Positions 12,460 through 24,658 of a DNA stretch of 64,000 nucleotides are shown in pieces (position 1 is the first letter of the stretch; each line of letters begins with the position of its first letter). Origin of the DNA: Rhopalosiphum padi. Lineage: Eukaryota > Arthropoda > Insecta > Hemiptera > Aphididae. The stretch covers positions 42,627,019-42,691,018 of the forward strand of contig NC_083600.1 in assembly GCF_020882245.1 (NCBI RefSeq), written 5' to 3'. The notes under the pieces are model-generated. The model searched no databases and was not told the DNA's origin. It was given only the letters and a program-made list of their open reading frames with translations. The position numbers and the translations under genes are program-made.

Positions 12460-14544
12460 TTGGTGGATTTCTTTCGAGACATGCTATTTACCCGAACTTT
12501 ATTAATATAATACACATTACGTCAGTCATATTATTCGATTGTACGTAGTTGTTTCACGGAATAATAGAGGAGCTGTCTGTAAAATCGTCCAATATGTTAT
12601 AAACTTATAACTTTGGACAGAAATTTATTCTATGTATAATGAATATTGTATACACTATATAACTATTGTAATACATAATATGGTAGTACGGGTAAATCAC
12701 AGGTAAACGTCGACTGCAGGATCAAATAATCCAATGGTTAGATGGATAATATTGGCGTAAGCAATGGTTTTTCGAAAACCACCTTTGTGCGAAAAAATGG
12801 TAAACTCTGTCGAGACGAACATAAATAGAATAGATTCGATCAATTATCGACATAAGCCCACCTAAAACCGATATTTTATTCTTTCATTTTTTTCAGCACG
12901 TTTTTTTCTATGGTCTATGTATACAATGAGTTAAATATTTATTTTGTTTTATAATTTTTATTTTTATTTAGAAAATAGAGCAAAAGTAATCGTTTTGTTT
13001 TTGTTTATCAAACATTGACTATTTATAAATTCAAAAGGTAGATGCTATTTTTATTTTATTTTTTTTTTAGTTTTGGCTTAAATAAACAAAAAAGAATAAC
13101 ATTTATTTCAGCACTCGAATAAAAATCATAAATTTTGTTTATTGGTAATTGATAAAAAATCTTTATTAAACTATTATTTTTTTTAGTACATGTATAATTT
13201 TAATAATTGAAGCTACTAAATAATTTTTTTGAAAATGTGCACTTAGTAATTCATGTAGTCTGTTCGATGGACAATTAAATATTGGTAGAACCTACTTTAA
13301 AGTTTTTTGGTTTTTTTTCCAGTAGCTTCTATTAATCTTAAAATAATCATTGTTTTGTTGCCATCTTAAAATAGGTATTTTCATGATTAATTGAATCGTG
13401 AACTGTAAATATTAATTTAAGTTATACATACAATGATTTCGCCTCAGTTTTTTTAATTGGAAATCAAAATTTTACTTAAAAATCTTAAGGATAGCCAATT
13501 GAAAATTAAAGTAAAGCACTAGAATTCGTGGAATACATTGTAAGTTTTGTACTCTCGCACGTGTACGTACATTCCTAATGTTGTGAAAAATCGTTCTTTT
13601 AAAATAGAAGAAGACCTGCGATTCTCGATCAAATAAATAAATTACAACTTACAAAGTGTTATAAGTACGGTTTCAAAATTGATGTGATGTTAAATACATC
13701 ATATTATATATTTCGAGAAATCGAGGAAGAAATAACATATTATCTACTTCTATTGAATAAGGGAGGACCACATAGATCCATAATTTATTAAATTAAATTA
13801 AGTGAATTATAATAAAAATCCAACGAAACCTTCGAAAATTAAGCTAAAGAAAAACGAAGAAATGGATGTATGAAAACTTTGAATGCCTACCAGAAAAAAT
13901 GAGTTCTGATTTCAATGATGAGGAAACGAGCGAAGCACTTGGAAAATTATTTTAGAAATAATACAAATACAAATAAATATAAACTATTAGAAATGATAAT
14001 AAATTGAAATTGTTTTGATAATATACCCGGATAAATATTATCAGTCAGGTAAAAGCAAATTACTGATGTACTAGAAAAATGTGTAAAGCATCTTCGACAA
14101 AATATAAAATATATTATGCTAAAATATTCACACTGAGAAGCTATGAATGTTGGCAAGCAATCCACTTGCACGTTTCAAGGTTTTCGTTTGAATACACTTG
14201 TCAAATTATATGTCAAAATAGGAAATATGTATTTAGTTTTTAACAACAGAATGTCATAATATGTGACTTTAAATATCAAGTTTGAAACTATTTTAATAAA
14301 CAATGCATAATAATTATGATTATGACTAATAATTTTTTCACTATTTCATATAATATAAAGAATAATAATTAGTAAGTATACTTATTAAAATTGTTGGTAA
14401 GTAACATCACTAAACAATTAAAATTCTATGAAGTTAATTAAATGTATACCTTTAAATTAATTACATTTTTTGATTGTTGTGAAAATATTAATTAAAGCAT
14501 GAGTGTACAAAAAAATCAAATAAGTAACGATAAATCAAAAAATA

Positions 14545-14582
<38 letters not shown>
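14545..14582. repeat. Compound (AT)n(GT)n microsatellite
   Basis: AT units at 14545-14566 run directly into GT units at 14567-14582. Confidence 0.95.
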
Positions 14583-16158
14583 ATGTAGATATTTTATAGG
14601 TACAATATATTTAATTAAATTTATTAGAAATTAACTATAAATTATTCATAATATTTTAGTTGTATATAAAGTTTAAAATTAAGGTTAACGTTATTTATTA
14701 TAACAATGACATATTAATGTATAATTATATTTAAATATTATACTTTTTAAACAGAAATACTTTAATATAGGTACACAATAATATAACTCCTTAAATACAA
14801 TTTTGTGTCGCGATTTCATTTGTATTATTGTTAATATATCGAATCATAAAAAACATATTTACATCCATCATTAAAACATTTTCAATAATGTTTTTAGACA
14901 TGTACCCCTACCTAAAAATATTTTTATCTTTAATCCGATAAATATATACTTACTCTACCTAACTGCTGTCATTTATCTTTTTTCATTAATATTACTATAG
15001 AATACGCTATTAATGCAATTGCACATTAAAATTGTATCATATTTAAATGCATTCAAATATTTTTGTATTTATTTCGTTATTACTATAATTCATTATTATT
15101 ATTAATATGTATATTATAGGCATCATAATTAGGCTTTAAGTTATAACCGTTGATCTATCCACCAAAGGCTATATTTTAATCACGAAGTGATTTAAATATT
15201 TAAAAAAAAACACTTAACTATAAAAAATAAAATCAAAATTAGCATGTATAATATTTTTTTTGTTATTACTATACTACGTTTTAACTACTCACCATATTGT
15301 TATTATCATTCAATTTCATATTTTTTAAATACATTTAATATTTTGATTCTATGTTATTTGTATATTTTAGTCACATCTTCTGCCCAAATTTTCACTTTTA
15401 GTAGATAAATTCGAATCGTTAAAATAAAAAATTTTACTCAAATGATAAATATTTACATGTCTGATGATTTTAGTGTCATATGTTTTTAATAATTAATTAT
15501 AGCGCTGTGATATACTATGTTTTGTTGAATATTCATTGCTTATAAAATATGAACTAGGCCATGCTTGAAATTATATTACACGATGACATTTTAAAGGAAC
15601 TTTAGAACGTTTACGTAAATAAATGAAATTAAAAAATAATAAAGCACCTAAAATGTACACCTGGACGTTATTGCATTGTCGTTTTATTTTTCATTTTCTC
15701 CTTTCAGACGTGGATATCTTGGTAATATTATTTGTCTCCCTTTCACAATCATATAAAATACATTTTCTTAGCCGTCTTGAAAATAAACGATCACCCGACT
15801 TCTAAAAGAATACTGTACGTGCTTTTAAAAACTTTACAAAACGTCGAGGTTCGTAGTAAAAATTGCAAATACATGCAGCCCTCAATCATCGGTACACCAT
15901 CTGTCGGGAACATATTACGATTGCAACAACTCTTTTAAAACTTTTCTATCCGTTTGCCATCGATATTATTTTCGCAGCTTTAACCTGAAATCCCAATATA
16001 AATATTATACGTATTCTGCGTAGTATTGCAGGTTTGATTTTACATATGGCAAGAAAACTTTAGCAGGCGAGTAAGTATATGAAATGAATTAATATCCATC
16101 GAATAGTTTAGCACAAAATGTATATTATAATGCCTGCGTGTGTATATTTACGTATACG

Positions 16159-16174
16159 TTTTTTTTTTTTTTTT
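16159..16174. repeat. T-run of 16
   Basis: Homopolymer tract with no adjoining element that I can define. Confidence 0.9.
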
Positions 16175-17810
16175 CATAAGGCCAGTGAAAATCATTTGGA
16201 AAGGCAGTGCAATAAGGATTTTTTTTCCATTTAGAACAGTTTTTAGTTTTATTCAAATCGCATAAAATCCTATCCTATTCGCAATTGTTTCAGCTAAAGG
16301 CAATTTCTTTTAATCGGGTAACATTGTGGACAGTTTTCATTATATTATACACATGATATTATGTATATTAATGCGAGTGCATACCTATACATTTATATTT
16401 TACATTATCATATTATATTATTCATAGCCACATAGTGATAATTTTAATGTGAATCAGTTTGTAAGTTAAATTAAATGTTTTAAGTATTATCTTTTATATC
16501 GAATATATGAAAATATTCATAAAACGTGAATTTCATAGGGCATTAAATCATATTTACGAATATATTATTAATATTTTTATTATTATTATTCACTATAAAT
16601 TTATTAAATATTTAATGATTGTCTATGCAACTTAGCGTTAGTTTATTAAACATGGTATTGCTCTACTCATAATATTTATTGTGTACCTATATTGTATAAA
16701 TCTGCAGTAGAGCTGTTAAACGAAAACTATTAGGTAGGTACTAATAAATATACTATTATTACTTCTTATAGATAATACAATCATTTTATTATGTTATACT
16801 CTAAAATTATGATTTAGTAATTTAACTTAAATGCGAGAACGTTCAAATTATTATTTATATATCTATACCATCAGCATAATAATATACTATACAAGTAAAA
16901 AATTTCATTTTTTTATATTAATTGTACCTGATATTTTATGTATATTGGATTATTACGATTTCAATAATTAGTTGTTGTTTTTAATATTTTCAGTGATGGA
17001 TTTTAATTTTTTTGTGAAAAAAAAGCTTAATTGTTTAGTACACAGTTTGTAAGGTTTTACTTTCATTTTACGTTAAATATATTTCTTATAGCAAAATCGA
17101 GACTTTAATAATTGATTTTGCACAAAGAAAAAACCATATACATTGATTGTATATTTAATTTGAAAATATTGACTGTATTCAAAAGCATTCTAAAAGATTT
17201 TCCCAACAGAAATAACGCAACAGTTAAAATTAATATTGAATGGAATCACTATTGTAAATGTCTTTAAAAATGTATTGTCAAATTTCCATTATAATTGTTT
17301 ATTAGAATCTTTGTAGTCATCTTTAGAAACACTTAAAAATCGTTACTGTTGAACTTTTTAAACTGACAAAAATTACCGTATAACGATAATAATATTATCA
17401 TTATAAGTATATTATTTACGTTAGATTTTTTTTAAACATTTATATTTTGATAAATGTATTTATTATTTTATTGTGAAATAATAGGAGTCTAAAATGTGTA
17501 TGATTTTAGATTTTGAATGATTACAGTTTACGAAACTTTTATGTTTAAAATGCAGTTCAGTTTGTAATCAGAATATTCAGAAATGGAAATTTAGAAAGTT
17601 TTTTTTTGTTTTTATTATTCTTGCATTGTTCATAATACATAATATATTATGTCTCGTTTAACAACGATCAAAAACAAGTGTGTGCTATAATGCATTTAAA
17701 AATACATATTGTATAATTGTATTATTATTATTACATTTATTGTAATATTACAAAAAATGCACGGTTCTTTAATCTAAATTATTTTTAATTTTTAAATACT
17801 TTAAGTATAA

Positions 17811-18068
17811 CATCAAAGTGCAATTTTAAAACTATTTAATTTAAGAGCTGAGTTTGTTTTTTTGTATAATAATAAAGTACCCCAGTGTAGTAAACGATGC
17901 TACTCTAATTCCAACGAAAAATTTGAATCAGTTAAACGTTATCTTTCTGAACACGTTGCACGATTCGTGTGTAAAACGTTTGTTTACAAAAGCGTAGAAA
18001 ACAAAAATGAAATGACAGCTTTCAATTTTAAAGTACCTACATCATATGTTACGTGGAATTTAAAATAG
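17811..18068 (+). pseudogene. Open fragment resembling the FP-type C-terminal domain of insect retroelement-associated proteins
   Basis: The frame is open from the stop at 17808-17810 to TAG at 18066-18068, about 85 codons, with no good ATG near its start. The first third is A/T drift. From about 17890 the composition turns protein-like, with FESVKRYLSEHVARFVCKTF followed later by NEMTAFNFKVP. The order (S-V-K-x-Y-L, charged spacer, C-K, T-A-F-x-x-K-V-P) recalls the domain named after the baculovirus FP protein, common in ORF1-like proteins of insect non-LTR elements and their domesticated copies. The usual downstream 'LWPxGVxVR' signature is missing because the frame stops first, so if the match is right this is a truncated relic. 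Recognition is from memory of the pattern, not an alignment. It could also be a small exon of an unknown gene. Confidence 0.3.
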
Positions 18069-18429
18069 ATTTTTCTTATGAGCATCACTAATTTTCTTCA
18101 TTAAATTTTATATTTTAAATCGTGAAATCAATGTTTATTAATTAATTTGATTTTTGTGTTATACTACGGTTAAGATATTGTTTTTTTCATGCGTTTTTTT
18201 TTTAGATTTTCTTAATTCTATACAAGATATAACTATATAACCCTTATAAACATATTTACAGTATTTAAATAATGAAGTATAATTAAATTAAATAAAGTAA
18301 TTATTTTCTACGATCATTGCACAAGATGTAAGATACAATAAATTTACTACGTGTTATAATGTTAATATAAAATGATAAAAGTAACACACAGATATAACAA
18401 TAATACAACTGTTATATTGTACAGCTGAT

Positions 18430-18800
18430 GACTTAAGAAAAATCGACCAGAATACAAGACGAATTCAAACTTCTAACCACGTACCAAGACAAATCGTCAA
18501 GTTGCGTTTTGCTGTGAATCCTTTAAAAACTCCACGTCCGCACTAAGAAACTTAATAGCGTTGATGATGATAATAATACCAACGCCAAACTTTCCAGCGT
18601 TTACTGTCCATTAAAAACGGTTAAATGGTGCTATTCGGGCGACGAGACGTGAAACGGCGTGTCATTCGGTCTGTCGGACTCGGCCGTCCAACTCGCCATT
18701 ACACTGGATAGGTGTAGTCATAATACCCTCCTACTCGGTCCTTTACCAGTTTACCGCATTTCGAGTTTAGAACCCTATTTAGAAGCCACGGAAGTTATCG
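18430..18800. promoter_or_regulatory. GC-richer CpG island, possible promoter or non-coding exon
   Basis: About 370 bases of balanced composition ('gggcgacgagacgtgaaacggcgtg', 'ggactcggccgtccaactcgcc') stand out from AT-rich flanks. No frame is open across it. A 22-codon ATG frame lies on the minus strand (18631-18699). Isolated islands like this may be promoters, enhancers or UTR exons; I see no core promoter motif that would decide. Confidence 0.3.
18631..18699 (-). CDS. 22-codon GC-rich mini-ORF
   Basis: It starts ATG GCG AGT TGG and ends TAG, encoding MASWTAESDRPNDTPFHVSS plus two residues. Codon choice is strikingly G/C-ending for this genome, but that mirrors the island around it. It might be an upstream ORF of a minus-strand transcript or chance. 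No family recognised. Confidence 0.1.
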   Translation of the reverse strand: MASWTAESDRPNDTPFHVSSPE

Positions 18801-21800
18801 GAAACTCCTAACCACACATTACGGCTATGTACATGTATATAATAATACATCATTAATAGGAGTTCGGTCTTGGATTAATAAACATACATTTTTTACAACA
18901 TTATTTGGTATAACGATACTATTAACCTCGACCACGACACTTATCCGCGTTATATGATACTACTCGTAATACGTAACAGCAGTCACCTAAATATTAATGT
19001 GCAAATAAATATTTTTTAAATATTCAAATATAAAAATAGCTCATTTAAATCATCATTTTAGATACGTTTTTATAAAATAGTGTAAATAAAAGTCTTAATT
19101 TGTATTTTATGTAACCGATAGTTTTAGTTGTATTGTTATCAGTAATTAATTTTGTGAATAATTGTTATCTATATCATATCGTATATATTATTTTATACAT
19201 ATAAAATAGGAATTTCATTTGCATTGCTATTTATCAATAGAATGAGTTCTTTGTTTATAAGTGTTACCAATAATAATTAATGGTATTAACAATATCACTC
19301 ATTTTTAATTTCGATATCGGATAATCCGGGAATGTTTATATTTTTTCCATTTATTATCAGCTGTGATGTATAGACACTTATGATTTGACGGCAATCAAAT
19401 CTATTTTGTTATAACGGAAATACGATTTTGGCGCCGTCTTCGGTTTTGTTGATAATGAAATATACCCAACGATGTCAAGGTCTAAAATCGTACAGATATG
19501 ATTTATGAGTGTTGTTTCGATGGTGGTAAGAAAAGAGAGGAAAACACTAAATTTAAGAAAATTGGTGTCATTGAAACATGCCAACCGAATACTAGTGCCA
19601 ATCAGACCCTTCCGTATCTATGTGGATCCCGAAATTGGCAATTGGTTTTTATACGTATTTTATGTAAACATTGTAAATCAGTTTTCAAATGAATTATATA
19701 GTGTTTGATGCATTCACGAAGATATTATTTGAAACTTTATTTCGTCGAGTATCGAGTTTCTAATCAAATTATCTATGAAATCCAAAATAAAATGAAATAA
19801 AAACGTATTGTAATATTTCAAATATATTATTTATTTTAGCTGTGAATCATAAATAAAAATAAAAATAAATATATTTTTAAATTAATATGATCATTTAGAC
19901 TGAACGTAATTTAAATTTCAAATTATATTAGTATACCTACTTACTTCAGATTTTTTATAAAACAGTGAGGTAGGATTTTTATTAAATTACTAAATAGATT
20001 TTGTGTCATAAAACTAAACTTATAAAAAGTAAATTATAATATATTATCATATTTTTATTTACCAACTAATATAAGATATTCAATAGATAATACTGTCATT
20101 ACATGCAATGTAAATTTTCAGAACTCCATAGTTAGCAACATTAAATTGGTTATAAACTAAACATGATATTATTTTTAAAAGTAACCTATCTTTTATAAAA
20201 ATGTGAATACTTAATTCTTTATGATACAACTTCTTTGTTCATAAGTATTCTTTATCAAACTATTAGATGTAACAAAATATAGTTTAGATTTTTAAATAAA
20301 CCTAATTTAAATAATGTATTTTATTTGGAGCATTGGAAAAATGTACTTTAATTACGTAGATATAAAATATTCATCAGTTTTTATATATTTAATTAGTTAT
20401 TAGTTATTAAGTAGGGTTGACCTTATACCATAAAAATACCAACAAAATAAGTTTAAACATTTATACTGTGTAATTTTATTTTATTAGTATTAAACATAAT
20501 TCAATTATACAGTATTAAATGTTTGATTCGAAATCCATCAGTATAATAAATTGTTCACGCTATTTATCCTAAACGCTTTAGTATATATATCATCTTAGCT
20601 AAATTACAGTTTTCCGTGATTTTTTTGAAAATTGTTTTGTTTTATAAAAAATAACATATTATTTTTAATTGTTCAAATTAATATAATGTAAATCAAAATT
20701 TGAACATTTTAAAGTTTAAATACTTAGTAAAAATTATTGAAATAACTTAGAGAAATTGTAAAACAGTAATTAAGGATTTCCAAAGTAATGATTTGGAAGA
20801 GGAAACTAATAAATTGTCCAGTTAGTTTTCCAGTTTTAACAATGATAAACTATTATATGTGCTGCTACTTGAAGAATGTTGTTTATCCTTTCCGATCTTT
20901 ACCAGGCCACCATAAAGTCATAAGCAGGGTTCGGATTTTATAGCACCAAAAATACTAAAATATGCGCTATAATATTACCAAAAAAACCTTAAAATATGCT
21001 CTATAAATATGCCCTAAAAACATTAAAAATAGCAAAAAATTCAAGTCAAAATTGTATTATATTTATTAGATAATTTTATGAAATTATACATTTATAAAAA
21101 AAACTAAGACTATCTTCTATTACAGTTTCAAAAAAAATTATATGAACTGATATACATATGTTATTTTACCTTGAATACATAAATTATATCTTGCGATTAT
21201 AACATGTTAAATATCATATTATTTATAAATTATTAATATGAAACGAAAATTTGAGAATTTTACTTATGGATTCGCATAAATAAATACTATTTTTAATTCA
21301 ATATAAATTAAATTTATGAAAAATACAAAATAAGGCATTAAATGATGTATATTAGCAAAAAATATTATTAAAACTACAACTATTATTATTTTTTTTTTAA
21401 AGTATTGAAAAATGTTTTCAAGTTTGTGTTAATGTTATATATGAAAAAAATCCTAAGTATATATTAAATAATACAATAAAAGTTAAAGTGACTGATTTCT
21501 CTACTCTGCTGTTTTAAAGTATTTTATAGTGTAATTTATTGATGATGTTTTAGATTTTGAATGGAGCTATGAATGTATTGATTTTATAATGATGTGTATT
21601 TGTTTTTATTTTACTTATTATTTATTAATCTTTTTTTGTGCATCTTTCGACACTATTTGGAACATAAAAATGTTTATATTTTCATATTTGTGTGTAAAAA
21701 ATTGGATAGAGTTATTACTTTGGGGATCAAAAGTAAAAAAAAATTCCAATAGTTTTCAAAATAACTAAGTAAAATAAAAAAAGTAAAGGAAAAACTGGAA

Positions 21801-24636
21801 TTTTTACGTGAAACCTTATATAATAATAACAAAAAAAAAATCGATTATGTTTTTTTGTTTCTGGTTTATCTTAAAAACGAATATCCATAGTTTATGTATA
21901 AAATTTAAACCAAATGTTTATTTTCATTTTCTATACATAAATAATTTTATTTCAAAATATTTTGAGTATTTTGACTGTTTTGGGTATTTATTTTTTTTTT
22001 TGAAGTATAGTACTTTTTTTAGTTTTTTTTTTTTTAAACAAACAACGATTAAAACTCTTGAAAACACGTACGTAAGTACGTTATTCTAATATATCTATAA
22101 AAAAAATATTAAAAATACTAACTCAACAATTTTTTTTTTTATATGCATTTGAATTTTAAATGTTTACACAATTTGTCAAAATTATGAACATTTATAAGCT
22201 ACAAGTATTTTTAAGTAAACATTTATAAAATCTTCAATTTTTATTCCTAAGGTATGAAAATTAAATACGAGATGGTTCATAAGTTGTTTATAGTGAAACC
22301 GAAAAATTTAATATACATATACCTATTTTTTTTTTATAAATGTTTAAGAAATTGTACGCAATTAATACAGATGTTAATTAATTGTTATAATTCAACAATA
22401 TAGTTGTGAAAACTCATAATGTTGGATATAATATACGTTTTATTATTCACAATGCTGTTTTCAAAATATGTAAGTTCATTTTAACATAATATGTATTCGT
22501 TCTATAAATTTAGATTGTTTTTAAGTACGGCGGTATTAAACTATTAAACTAAACGTTAATAACAATTAAATAATATGGTATAAATGTATTTATACTCGTA
22601 TGACGTATATATTATTTATATTAATTATTTTCAATCGTTATTTTTAATCACTTCCTTATGAAGTGTCAAGATGAACGAGTCGAGATTAGTGCCATAGGCC
22701 GGTACCTATTTTTGTCCTGTCGATTTATTTTACTATTTTACTATAGATATATAGTACATCTTTAACATGTTTTTGTGATTGTAAATAAAAATTGTGACCT
22801 TAAGTTAACTTATTAGTTTTGTAATTGAATCGCATGCGGTAATTAATTAATTAATGATATTGTAAAATAAATCGGTATGCAGCGACGAGAGCAACATTGT
22901 AATTTTAGACTTTTCTCGTTATAAATTTATGTTTGAAAAGTAGGTACTATGTGTACGCTGATGACATAAATGTATAATGTGAAATTTACGCCTCAAATCG
23001 ATCACACCTTCTGGTAAATAATTCGATCGCCATTTCCATTAAAGGGTTTCAGTAAAATAATTGTAAGCGTCGGTAGCGTTGTTGGAGACTTCTATAATAT
23101 GCAACAAAGAAAAGCTTGGTTTACGTCAAACAAATTTGGGTTTACAATTTATTTTACAGTGCTTTAATATTCAAAAAATAATAGCCAACATCTTTTTATT
23201 TAATAGGCATAAATGTTTGTTTGTGAGAATAATGTTTCGTATTTCGTCAACAACTATAAAATGTGTCGCATAAAATTAATGTAGCTATTCATTTTTATCT
23301 TGTTTTAGAAATGTGATTTAATATTTTTAAAATGGATAACTTTTTAAAATTAATTTAGTTCATTATTAATGTAATTATAAATAAAACATAATGGTTTTGG
23401 TAAAAAATATACATACATTTATTTATTTTTTGTGAAATATGATAGAGAAATACCTTGTTAGCGCCTTTTTTTTAGTTTGTGTTTGTTAAAATATGTTACT
23501 TGCTTTCAAATTGTGTTGAAAGGTAAAACCATTAAGTAGCTAATGGAAAACTGTGTAAAAATCTTTTCAATATTGCTTCACTGTTGGTTTTTGTTTTATA
23601 AACTAATTAATACTGTTTAATAAAAAAAAAATAAAAATATAAAATTGTACCTACTCTATAATCTGATTTATGGTTTAGAAAAAATATTGTTGCAGAGAAA
23701 TTGCAATTTGTTTTCAACCTATTAAACGACACAATGTCAACGTTATGAAAATTTATATTGTGAAGTTTAAAGTTTTAAACGTATGCTTGTTACAAGGGAT
23801 ATGAAAATATCCATCGCCAAAAGAAAAGAATACATTATTATTGACTCTCTGTTGATTAAAAAATATTCATTTCGGAAGTGCATTTAATTTTTTTTTTTTA
23901 TTACTTAACTCATAAAAACGAACAATATGCGGTAAAATTTCAACTTTGTATTCGTAGGATTTAAAACTCAAAAGTTACAACAATTGCGTATATTTTTAGA
24001 ATTTGTTATAATTTTATAAGGTTTCAGGCTGTATTGCGTGAAGGCGTAATAGCCTGTAACCACATACCAATTTGCGGGTCGGTCGGTATTAGCCTCAAGA
24101 ATGTTTATATGGATTATACAATATTTTTTTCATTTTTCTTTATTTTTTAAAAAAAAAATGTTTTTTCATATTTTACGCAAATTCATATAACTTAAAACTT
24201 TGTATGATATATTGTAACCATATTTGCAAAATGACATATACCTACTTCGAAAAATATATTTAAAATTAAATAAGATAAAAATTATTCCCATACGATTGAT
24301 GCTGTACAGAAATGATATTTTTAAATAATATTAAAAAAAATATATTATAAAGAACCTTTTATTAAATTGATATATTTTTTTTAAATTTAAAATATATATA
24401 AATTGCTTAAATATAATGAAAATATTTTGAAAAAAATCTATTCGAGTATTCATATATAAAAAAATATGATATTAACACATTTGATCAAAATGTCATGTAT
24501 TTATGGGTATTTATTTTTGAGTTTTACCCCAAAAAAACATGATTGATTTCATCGCGTATATATTGATTTTGAATACAAATTTCCGTGTTTCATTAATTTT
24601 AATTTCTTTTTCAGTCATTTTGAAAAACACTTAAGA
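18801..24636. other. AT-rich DNA, no gene seen
   Basis: The overlapping frames 19378-19584 (minus), 19498-19692 and 19505-19708 cover one mildly GC-richer patch in several frames at once, which argues against any being real. 21808-22089 is a poly-F/K frame made by T- and A-runs. 22640-23280 is slightly less AT-rich with the 64-codon frame 23079-23273, unrecognised. A hairpin ACGTAC-GTAA-GTACGT lies at 22066-22081, and a stem CAGGCT/AGCCTG at about 24026-24055. Confidence 0.55.
20957..21024. repeat. Imperfect tandem duplication, two 34-bp units
   Basis: Unit 1 (20957-20990) and unit 2 (20991-21024) both start AAAATATGC(G/T)CTATA and end with A-runs then (C)(A/C)TT, roughly three-quarters identical. 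They follow 'gcagggttcggattttatagcacc'. I believe similar word combinations recur in aphid genomes, but I cannot verify copy number. Confidence 0.6.
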
Positions 24637-24658
24637 TTTTTTTTTTTGGGGGGGAGGG
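24637..24658 (+). repeat. T11-G7-A-G3 tract
   Basis: Eleven T are followed by GGGGGGGAGGG, an extreme G-run in this AT-rich setting. A very similar T11 plus G-rich tract in the same orientation lies at 37574-37600. Confidence 0.9.

Larger units (their letters stand above)
12171..12480. promoter_or_regulatory. GC-richer island with overlapping inverted repeats
   Basis: The block is CpG-rich for this genome ('tcagcggcggatg', 'cgagcgagtacatttgcgacg') and contains a GTAAGT donor-like site after 'agcgga'. No long frame is open. Its right half carries two sets of inverted repeats (12349-12406 and 12411-12459). It could be a regulatory module, a non-coding exon or a repeat remnant; the sequence alone does not decide. 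Confidence 0.3.
12481..17810. other. AT-rich DNA, no convincing gene
   Basis: The frames 13947-14171 (minus), 15623-15805 and 15732-15938 lack any recognisable domain. A short open segment near 13849-13955 (starting RKTKKWMYENF) has more balanced composition than its neighbours but is only about 35 codons long and bounded by stops. A moderately GC-richer stretch at 15800-16080 has a GTAAGT donor after 'gcaggcga' but no supporting open frame. The palindrome TTGTAATATTACAA lies at 17740-17753. Confidence 0.5.

Noticed and set aside
21808..22089. 93-codon plus-strand ORF
   Set aside because: Composition is almost entirely Phe/Lys/Ile/Tyr produced by T- and A-runs; no domain.
24020..24100. Possible tRNA-like or structured RNA around 'aggtttcaggctg...aatagcctg'
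   Set aside because: The stem is 6 bp with a bulge; no A-box/B-box pair, T-arm or CCA-adjacent acceptor stem can be drawn.
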